Source: Rhabdophis nuchalis (taxonomy: Eukaryota > Chordata > Lepidosauria > Squamata > Natricidae). From it: a stretch of 64,000 bases of DNA. Below, piece by piece: positions 38,001 to 49,300 of the stretch. The translations under genes and the position numbers were made by a program. A model generated the notes under the pieces. It was not told the origin of the DNA. It did no database searches and saw only the letters and a program-made list of their open reading frames with translations. The stretch covers positions 38,515,118 to 38,579,117 of the forward strand of contig CM077652.1 of the NCBI GenBank assembly GCA_039707465.1. The letters are read 5' to 3'. Positions within the stretch are counted from its first letter, which is position 1. Every line of letters begins with the position of its first letter.

Positions 38001-41000
38001 GTTACCTATTTTAAAAAAAGAGGCAAACTTGATAGAGTGGCAGAAAGGAATAAATAGATTTATATGGGCGGGGAAAAAGCCTAGGGTGAAACTGAAGATT
38101 ACTCAGGACGCACGAGAGAGAGGTGGTTTGAAGACGCCCAATTTGAATATATATTATGAGGCAGTAGTGCTTACCGCACTCAGTGACTGGATTAACATGG
38201 TGGAGGAAAGAACTTTGAATATAGAGGGGCATGATCTAATATACGGATGGCATGCCTATTTGGTCTATGGTAAGAAGGTGGATACGATATTTAAAACTCA
38301 TATATTAAGAAATGCCTTTATAAGGGTCTGGAAGAAATATCAATATAAATTAAATCAAAAAATCCCTACTTGGACAATACCGAGGCATATGATAGGGAAT
38401 GTAAGCACGCAACAGAAACATGATTCAATCACTTATAAACAACTGATAGATTGGGATGATAGGGTCTGTAGACTTAAACCTTTAGATGTATTGAAACAAG
38501 AGAGAATACTACGGTCTTGGTTCGAGTATGGGCAGTTACAATCTAGGTTAAAAGAAGACTGTAAAATGGGTATATCAACAGTGGACGAAGAATTAATTGA
38601 ACAAATTAGAGATACGGGGCAGTACCATATAAAACGGTTATATAACTTATTGATAGAAATTGATTCTGCCCCGGAGTTAGTCAAAGATTGTATGATAAAG
38701 TGGGCACAAAATATTAATGAACCAATAATGCTGGAAACTTGGGAGAAGATCTGGGTAAGAAATGTAAAATTTACACAAGCGCAAAATTTGAGGGAAAATT
38801 TTTATAAAATGTTTTATAGGTGGCATTTGGACCCTAAAAAATTATCAATTATGTATCCGAGCCAGAGCCCGAAATGTTGGAGGTGTGATTGTGATGATGC
38901 AACATATTATCATATCTGGTGGACTTGTAAAAAGGTTAAAGCTTTCTGGATTAAAATTTGGTGGATCATGCAAAAAAAGATTTGTAAAAGGAAAATAGAA
39001 TTTACTCCGCAATTTTTTTTACTGGGTATAACCACAAATTGTACTGTTGTTGAAACAAGGTTAATATTGAACCTAATAACTGCTGCAAGATTGCTTGTAG
39101 CACAGTATTGGAAAAAGGAGGATCTAGGTACGGTAGAGGAATGGATTTTTAAGGTTTCAAATCTGGCAGAGATGGCTAAGATCTCTGCGTATTTAAAGGA
39201 TCAATCACATGACAAATATTTGTTGGAATGGAGGAATTGAATTAGCTTTATACAAAACAGATATGGATCAGATAAACTTGTTATAGCTTACTAGGGAAAA
39301 GGTTTATTATTAATGTTCATAGATACAGATTGTTTAAGTATTGTGTTTGTTTCGGAGGAAAAACATTAATATAGCTATAGTTTTTTTTTCTTTTCTTTTT
39401 CTCCTTTTCTTTTAGAATGTTTGATAGTAATAGGCAATTGTAAATAAGCAGATTTGAAAGTCTGATACCCTGTATCCAGCTCTGGGAAGCTCCGGGGAGG
39501 GGGGAGGAGGGCGGGATTAGAGGGGGGGAAATTGTATTGAAAAATTGTATTTGAAAAACTTTTACAATTAAAAAAAAAGTCTCAAAAAAAATAAAAATAA
39601 AAGAAAGAAAAGGGGCAAGGCAGTCTTCCAGGAATCTCACCTGATGAGGGTCTCATTGTCTGGGCAAAATGAAAGCGAGGTGACTAAGCTGTAGTGGTTG
39701 TCCAGCTGGCTGACACACTGGCTGGACTTCAGGTCCCAAAGCCGGATGCTGTTGTCCATAGAGGAGGAGAACAGCTGAGGTTGAGAGATGTCCGGATGGA
39801 ACTTGACAAGGCTGGCAAAGAGAAAACCAGAAAAGTTCTTTCTCTTCAAGGGTAGCAAACACAACTCTTTCTCCTAGTCACCTGCACAAGGTCTAAAATG
39901 GCTTTCCATGTGGAAAAGAGCCAGGTGGCTTAGTGGTTAAGGTGCCAGACTAGAAACTGGGTTATTGTGAGTTCTATTCCTCCCTTGGGATGGGAACGGA
40001 ATGGATGACTTTGAGCCAGTCACTTTCTCAGCCCAACCTATCACACATGCTGGTGGGCAAAATAGGAGGGAGAGCGGAACAAGAATTAAGTACATCACCT
40101 TGAGCTGTAAAAATTAAAGGCAGAATATCAAACAAATAAATAAATGGAAAAACAGAAATTTGGCTATACAGTACATCACATTCAGGACTTTCTATCTTGT
40201 ATTTAAGCTGCCCTCATGGAAGTGGCTGGGGAGGAGGAGGAGGGCTACTCTGTGGATGGAGCTGGGTTTTCAGAAGTTAGAAAGACATGAAGCTAAGATT
40301 AATTGTCTCCCCTCACTCATTCCACTTGAGAGGTAACCAATGTATCTCTTCGCTTTTTTTCTTTACAACATACCCACTAAGTTCCCAGAAGAAACCTGCT
40401 TTCCTGTATGAAGAAACACCCAGAGCAATGACAGCATCACCCTGCATCGCAGAACTGATTTATATTCACTCCTGAAATGATTCTCGCACAAGAGGAAAGA
40501 GAGCAGAAGGCATCAGGAGAAGCTGTGTCTGCAAATGCATTTGTACAATTTGTGTCTGCAAATGTATTTGTAAAATAATCAAAACATCCGTACAGGAATG
40601 GCATTACATTTACTGCAAGTAGCCAGGTGACGCAGAGGGGAAAAAAGAATTTCTCATCCATTTATTAAGCATTCCCAAATTCTCCAGACTAAACTTCCCC
40701 ACTGCAAAGAGAGAATCCTTACTGAACAACCCCCGAAGAGCCTTTCAGGTTGTGTGTGCAGTACTGCCGGGGAAGGTCCCAGATCTTGATGGTGCTATCA
40801 CAGCCACCTGGAGGGAGCAAGGAAGAGAAGTGGCAAAGAAGTGAGACTAGTCCTGAGCAGCCTGCGAGGTTTAGCTGCAAAGAAAGCAAGCGCTCAGGAG
40901 CTGAGCCTCCCCCAGAGATGATCCCCGCCAGAAAGGCCGGGGGCTTGCTCTGATTGCAGCTGTCTGCTCAGCCTCAGGCCATACCTGTGGCTAACAAAGT

Positions 41001-43315
41001 GGAAGAGGGGTCAAAGGTCATGCTGGCCACAGGAGCTGTATGGACAGCCTTCCATGTCCGTGTGCACTTATTTCCTAGCCAGTCCCATTGCTTCAGCAGT
41101 AGCGCTTGGCTTCCTGTTACCAAAATCTAATGCAACAGAAGAAAAATAGAAAGAAAAATATGGTACATTTTCATTTCTCAAATGAAATTTGAAATGAGTT
41201 TCAGCTTTGTTAATAATAAAAAAATAAAATCAACCCACTCATGCTACAAAAATGCATTCTTAATAACAGCTGAAGCAATTCAAGTGACACAGTACAAAAT
41301 ATCAACTGACGAGATGCTTAATTTATCTTCATTTTTTCCCCTCAGTATGAAGTTTTTGTCTAAACGTAGACATATTTTTAAATAATAGCTTGATTTTATA
41401 TTTTTAAACATTGGAAGAAGCATGTGTAAGGAAGGAAGAGCCCAGCCTGTTGTCCCTTGGGGTGTATGGAATGTGAAATGCTTCTAGTGTGGCTATCACA
41501 ATATCCCCTGGAAGCAAGCTGGCTTTGCACGGTGCGTGCATTCGGATTACGGGACCTGCTTCCTGCCCCAGTGCTAGAAGAATTCCCGGCAGCCGCCCTG
41601 CGGTCATCTACCTCATCATCATCGCTGAGGGCGAATACCGTAATCTCGGTTTCATCATCCTGAAACAATGAGAGGAAAAACAACTATCAGATAACTTATT
41701 TGCATCATTCTTCTAATTAAACAGTAACTATGTTTTCAAGTTATTATGACTATTAAGCTAATTGATAATTGATAATAATAATTTATAAATTATTATTAAC
41801 TGGTTTGTTTTATATTTATGCTTATGCTACCTACAGTGAATATCTCTTCAACCAGAATGTATAAATGTAAATTGATAATTATGTATCATAAATTATTCTA
41901 GTTATTCAGTAATCTACTTAAGCCATTATACCTCAACATCACTTTCCTTTCCCCCTTTTGATGATCCCATTCCAGTGTCACATTCCTTTAAATGGACTGC
42001 TCAATTGTCTAACTGCATAATAGTAAGATTTTCTCAGCAATTATGACTATCATTTCCAGAATGTAAACAGAATGGTGAAGCTGGAAAAAAAGATACTCCC
42101 ATAAAGCGACCTTTTGAATTCCTGACAAAAGAAAGGTTTGGAGGCTCAACTGCATTGTTAGTATCTATGTCATATACATCTTCACTGGACCGGTGCTTTT
42201 TGGGGGGAGTCGGCATGTCTTAGTACCTGTTCAATACTGTGTATGATATCTCCTGTTTCAATGTCCACTATATTGACCTTGCTCCCACAAGCACAAAACA
42301 TGTAATCCCCAGCTTGAGTAACCTAGGTCAAAAACAGAGAGCATAGTAGGTTTTTCAGCAAATGATGGTCGTACATAATAAATGCAAGTCATATTAAAGG
42401 TAAATTTATGTTGACTATTACCTGAATGGGTCCTCCTGTGTAGAAAGACTCAATTTTCCTGAACACAGCATAACTGAAAGATTATCAGAGACACACCAAC
42501 AATGAAAAAAGTGAGATTTTACTGTATCATGTTAACAATTAGAGCAGAGTTATCCTGAAGCAGAAACCAAGTAGCAGTGAAAGGTTTATTCTTTTAATCT
42601 GATTGATAAAGCTCAAATCAAAGAATCATACTACCCACATATAGTATCAAAGCAGCCCACCCTGCACTTTCCTTCCCCATGTGTGACCTTACCTCATCAG
42701 TGGAATGTGTGGGGTTGCCTTTGCCACCTGTTTCTGAAAAATGGCTAAAAACCATGAGATTGTAGCAGCATTCAGCTGCTTTATGCTGATATGATAAAGT
42801 CATGAGGTGTTTATGACTGCTCTTTTTTTAACCAGCAAAATGGCTGAAATGTGTTGTTACTCCCAATGGCAACTAAAACAGATGAATTGCTGCAACCAGT
42901 TGGAGGTATTTAGAGATATGTGCTAGTATATATGAGAAAGAGAAGTGGCAATTCCCATGGAATTAACAAGGGAAAAAAGAGGAAAAATGAGTTCATTAAC
43001 CACTAGCCAAAAAAATCTGTGACATCCTTATCCAGGAAAAATGATCCACTTACTAAACTACCCAATTGGACCAAACTTGACCTTGGGTTAGACAACCTAC
43101 ACCAGTGGTGGGCAAACTCATTAGTCAACAGAGCCAAATATCAACAATACCACGATTGAAATTTCTTTTGAGAGCCGGAAGGTATGGCCTGTTTTGTGGG
43201 AGTGGCTCAGCGGTCATGTGACTGGGTGGGCATGGCCAACTTGGAAAATGTGATACTCACTTAACAATGGTCTTGGTTAGCAACCAAACTTTTAGGCTCA
43301 ATTGTGGTCATAAGT

Positions 43316-43370
<55 letters not shown>

Positions 43371-46300
43371 CTTTCTTTCTTTCTCTCTCTGTCTCTTTCT
43401 TTCTCTCTCTCTTTCTCTTTCTTTCTTTCCCTCTTTCTATCTCTGTCTCTCTCTCCTTCGTCCACCCATCTGTCACTCTGTGTGTGTGTGTCTGTCTGTC
43501 TCACATTCAGTCACTTAATCACTCATTGTGTCTCTGTCTTATCTTTCTCTCCCTCTCTCCCTCTCCCTGTCTCTCTGTGTGTGTCTGTCACTCTCTGATT
43601 CCCTCCCTCCATGTCTCTCTCTGTGTCTGTGCCTCTCTCTGTCTGCCCCCCCCCCACGCGGAGCCTCTTCAGCCCGGCCCGCCGCGCTTACTCGCTCGCT
43701 CGCCTTAGCCTGGCCCGCCTGGCCGCCCGCCGCGCTTGCTCGCTCAGGCTACTTCCAGGCTCCGTGTGGGGGGGTGGGGGAAGGAACGGCATTCAGTAGG
43801 TGACCCACTGGATGCCGGTTCCCTCCAATCGTGCTGGAAGTAGCCTGGCCCGCCGCGCTTGTTGCTCGTTCAGGCTACTTCCAGGGGCTGAGAAGGCTCC
43901 GTGTGGGGGGGAAGGAATGGGGTTCAGTGGGTGACCCACCAGACGCCGGTTCCCTCACCCCACCCGCAGAGCCTCTGCAGCCCCTGGAAGTAGACAAGTG
44001 GCCGGCATGCCGGCTGGGGAGGCTCCGCGGGGGGAGGAGGGAATCGACGGCCGGTAGGGAGTGTTGCTCCGGCGGGTCCCAGGAGTCCCACCGTCGGTGA
44101 GGGTGGAGGAAGAGCCGCACTCGAGGGGCCAAAGAGCCGCTTGTGGCTCGCGAGCCGCGGTTTGCCAACCACTGACCTACACTATTGTTCTCACAGCACA
44201 ACCCATCTATTTTTCTCCCCCCTCCCACCTAAACAAATATTTTAATTAAAAATAAGTAGGCAAACTATTAGGATTCAGGAGCTTTTAGTGGTTTACCACA
44301 AGTGACACAGAGATTGAATAAATAGCCTTCTTTGTCAGAAGTAGCCTCAAATATATTTATTTGGAAAATTTATATTGCTGCCTATTTGCTGATGGCAACT
44401 CAGGGCGGCTTACAAGAATTAAAATCACAATATTTTTAAAAAAAACCCATCCCTGCACCCCCAATACACATTTGTACCAGCTACTTAGTGGCCTCCATCC
44501 CGCTCTGGATTCCCCAGGCCTGATGGCAGAACCAGGTCTTCAGGGACTTTGGAAAGAGTGTCAGCGTAGGGGCCAGTCTAATTTCCAGAGGAGTGATGTT
44601 CCAGAGGGAGGACCCTCCAGATGTATCTCTTTAGAGGAACAGGAGGCGTCACATTACTTGCCTCCCTGCTCTAGTGGGTTGGGTGGATGTGACCGGCAAG
44701 AGACAGTCCCTCAGATAAGCTGGCCCCAAGCCATGAAGGTGACCACCAGCACCTTGAATTGCAATGAGCAACCAATGCAGCTTCCATAGGAGAGGTGACA
44801 CATGTGCAACCAAGGTTTGCACAAAACCATGAGGGCCGATGCATTTTGCACCAACTAAAGCTTCCGGATGCTTTTCAAGGACAGCCCCATGTGCAGCATA
44901 TTGCCATAGTCAAGATTCTTGGTGACTAGAGCATGAGTGATGGTGAGTAGGGATTGTTGGTCCAGGAAAGGGCGTAACTGGCACACAAGCAGCATGGAGA
45001 GAGAGCGGGTTATAAATTAAAAATTATTATTATTATTATCTCCTCTGTCTGCGAGAGTCTCCCCTCTCGCAGTTGTGGCCCCCTTGTCTATCTGGGGCCC
45101 ACCTCGAGGATGGGTTGCTGGATCCATAGAGGTGGGCAAGACGCAAGCTCAGGGGGTTTCTGGGTAAATTTTTAATTCGACTTTTAGGGGGTTCCAGGGA
45201 GGAGGGGAGGGTCAGTCAGGCTGGGGGGAAGTAGGGAAATGGAGGAGGGGGGATCGTTCCTATAGAGCAGTGCTTCTCAAATAGTGGGGCGGGCCCCCCA
45301 GGGGGGGCGCGAGGCTCCGTAAAGGGGGGCGCGTTTGACCTCGGCAAAGGATTTAATTTTTTTAAAATTTCTAATGCACTTTAAATCTTTTCTGCTACAG
45401 TTAATAAAGCTATTCTTTGTTGTAAATTGATCCACATTTCTTTCTTTTTTTATTCTCTTATACGTTAATAAGGATATAGTGTTATGCAGAGGTGTACTTA
45501 TAACAATTTTATAGACAAATGATACTATTTACAGTCGCGCGGGGGGGCGCGAAATGTTTTCTTCTTCCTAGGGGGGCATGACAGAAAATAATTGAGAAGC
45601 ACTGCTATAGAGGGATTTCCCATCAGATCGGTCCTGGGGAGGGGCAGAGGCGGTGGGAGTCGGGATGGACATTACCTGTTGGAAGACCGTGGCCGCTGGT
45701 TACGGGCGGTCACGCGCTCCAACCCCCCAAGCTCCCATCACAGACTAGGTGGTCAAGGACCACAGAGCCGGGGCCCTAGGCTGATGTTATGCAACGCCAG
45801 GTCCGTGGTACAAAGAGCCCCCCTCATTTATGACCTTGTGTCAGAGGAGGACCCGTCCTGGTGGGTATAACGGAAACCTGGTTGGGCCACGAGGGAGGAT
45901 TACCCCTTGTAGAAATGTGCCCACCAGGCTACCGAGCCTTTAATCAGCCTAGCGCCCTAGGGAGGGGTGGGGGGGGGTGGCGATTGTGGTTAAGGAAGGT
46001 CTTGAGCCGAGGGAGACCACGATCCCTCAGACGACCGGGTGTGAGTCCCTCATTGTGAAATGGGGCCTAGGGAGGCAGTTGAGCATGTTAGTTGTATACC
46101 TGGCTCCTCGCTATGCAACAACAGCCCTGCCCGAGCTCCTGGAGGCGGCGGTTGAGACCCCCAGACTGTTGGTCATGGGGGATTTTAACCTGCCATCAGT
46201 AGGTGAAACCTCCGGAGTAGCTCGGGAGTTCATGGCCTCCACGACGGCCATGGACCTGACCCAGGTAGTTTTAGGCCCTACTCACGAGAGAGGACACACC

Positions 46301-49300
46301 CTGGATTTAATCTTGGTCTCAGGACAGTGGAGTAGTGATCTGGGAATAGGGGATTTAGCCATCTTACTCTTGTCATGGACAGATCACGCTCTCCTCCGGC
46401 TGGACTTTCCAATCGCCACACCCCACCGCAGGGAGGCGGAACCTGATATCCTTAGATGGTTCCGCCCAGGCTCCTGATGGACCCGGAAAGGTTCCAGAGG
46501 GAGCTTGGGCCAATACCTGTGGCCTTGCCCCGCGACTCGACTGAGGACCTAGTTGCCGCATGGCTGAGTGCGGCCACGGGGGCCCTGGATCGAGTCGCGC
46601 CCTTGCGGCCTCTCATGCGGCGCCGAATCACCCAGGCTCCTTGGTTCACCGAGGAGCTGAGGGAGATGAAACGCCACAAGAGACGCCTAGAGAGCAGATG
46701 GAGATCTTCTCGCTCCGAAGCTGACCAAACACTAGTGAGAGCCCATATTAGGACTTACTTGGTGGCGATAAGGGTGGCCAAACGTGAGTATTGTGCCACC
46801 CTTATGGCATCCGCTGATAACCGCCCTGCCGCCCTGTTTGGGGTGACCCGCTCCCTCCTTCACCAGAGGCCGCGGGAAGACCCTTTGCAAGGGCGAGCAG
46901 AGGAATTTGGGATTTATCTGCAGGATAAAATCACTCGGATTCGGAATGAGCTACCCTCCATCGAGAGTGGTCCAGTCGGATTGTCCGAGGCTGTTCTTGA
47001 GACACCATCTTGGGAGGAGTTTGACTTTGTTACTACCGAGGATATGGACAGGTTGTCAAAGAGACTTAAGGCTACCACATGTTTATTGGACCCATGCCCC
47101 TCCTGGCTTGTACTGGCATCCTGGGAGACGATACGAGGCTGGCTCCAGGATATTGTGAATGCTTCTTTGAGTGAGGGGTCCTTGCCTGCCGTCTTGAAAG
47201 AGGCGGTATTGAGGCCCCTCCTCAAGAAGCCTTCCCTGGACCCAGCATTACTGGAGAATTACCGTCCGGTCTCCCAACCTTCACTATAACCTTCACTTTT
47301 TAGTGAAGGTTGTAGAGAGTGTGGTGGCCCAACAGTTTCCGCGACACCTGGAGGAAATTGATTATCTAGACCCGCGCCAGTCCGTCTTCCGACCCGGTCA
47401 CAGCAACGAGACGGCATTGGTCGCGTTGGTGGATGATCTCTGAAGGGTGCGGGATAGGGGATGTTCCTCTCTCCTAGTCCTATTAGACCTCTCAGCGGCT
47501 TTTGATACCATCGACCATGGTACCCTATTGCGCCGACTGGGGGGGTTGGGGCTGGGAGGCACCGTTTTACGGTGGTTCTCGTCCTACCTCTCTGGTCAGT
47601 TGCAATATGTGTTGGCAGGGGGGCAGAGGTGGGCCTCGAGATCCCTCTTATGCGGGCTTCCCCAGAGATCGGTCCTCTCGTCCCTACTGTTCAACACCTA
47701 TATGAAGCCGCTGGGTGAGATCATCCATGGTTTTGGGGTGGGATATCATCTGTATGCTGATGATACTCAGCTGTACATATCCACCCCAGACCACCCCAAC
47801 GATGCCGCCAAGGTGTTGTCCTGGTGTTTGGAGGCCGTACGGTTCTGGATGGGTAGTAACAAACTCAAGCTCAACCCGTCCAAGACTGAGTGGCTGTGGT
47901 TTCCGGCACCCCGGTTCATCCAGGTAACTCCAACTCTGGCCATTGGGGGTGAAACACTGGCCCCCGTGGAGAGGGCACGCAATTTGGGTGTCTTCCTGGA
48001 TTCCCGGCTGTCCATGGAGGACCATGTGGCAGCCGTGGCCAGGGGGGCATTCAATCAGGTACGCCTGATGCACCAATTGCGCCCCTTACTGGACTGGGCT
48101 GCCCTTCGCACAGTCACTCAAGCACTCGTGACATCCCGACTTGACTACTGTAATGCTCTCTACATGGGGCTCCCCTTGAGGTGCACTCGAAGGCTACAGC
48201 TAGTCCAGAATGCGGCCGCACGGGTGATTATGGGAGCCTCTAGATGCTCCCACGTAACACCGCTCCTGCGCGAGCTGCACTGGCTACCTGTGGCCTTTCG
48301 GGTGCGCTTCAAGGTTTTGACGACCATCTTCAAAGCGCTCCATGGCTCGGGACCTAGTTATATGCGAGACCGTCTCCTGCCCCATACATCCCTTCGTCCG
48401 CTCTGCTCCCAGAGAGGGCCTTCTCAGGGTGCCGTTGGCCGGGCAATGCCAGTTGGCGACACCCAGGGGAAGGGCCTTCTCTGTGGCGGGCCCTACCCTC
48501 TGGAACGACTTACCCCCTGAACTACGTACCATCTCAGACCTCCGTCTCTTCCGCCAGTGTCTTAAGACACACCTTTTCCATCAAGCCGGCCTAGCGTAAC
48601 CTCCCGTTGTGACTGCTCCTAGATAGTTTTAATTTGGGAGGATTTTAGTCGATTTTAGCACAGGATAGGAATTTAATATGTTTTTAAATTTTGTATTTTG
48701 TAATATTTGTTATAAATTTTAAGTTTTTAAAATTTTAAATTTTAAGTTTTAAATTTCCTGTGCGCCGCCCTGGGTCCTTTTGGGGAAGGTGCCGGGTATA
48801 AATCTAAATAAAAATAAATAAAAATGAATAAAGTTGCACAAAGACCCTCTTGGCTACGACTGCCACCTGCTCTTCAAGCAGGAGTCGTGAATGCAGGAGA
48901 ATCCCCAGATTACGCACTGGCTCTGTTTGGGGCAAGACCAACTGTGGCAATTCTCCATGGACCAAAGAATCCCAAACCTGGAGCCTGCCAGGGTTCAGTT
49001 GCTCCCCATCCAGCCCCCTAACAGCCTCCAGGCACTGGCATCACTTAACTCACCACGAGATATGATATACAGCTGAGTATCATCAGCATACTGATTATAT
49101 CTCAGTCGGGGTGACGGATAATAATAGTTTAATTTCTTGACAATAATAATAATAGTTTAATTTCTTGACCGCTCCTCTCCCCATAGGGACTCGGAGCGGT
49201 GCACAGGGAAACTAAAAACCATAATCTCCCCCAACGGCTTCATGTGGATGTTAAATAGGAGCACCGGCTGAGAGCGGCTATAGGAAGGAAGTGAACCAGG

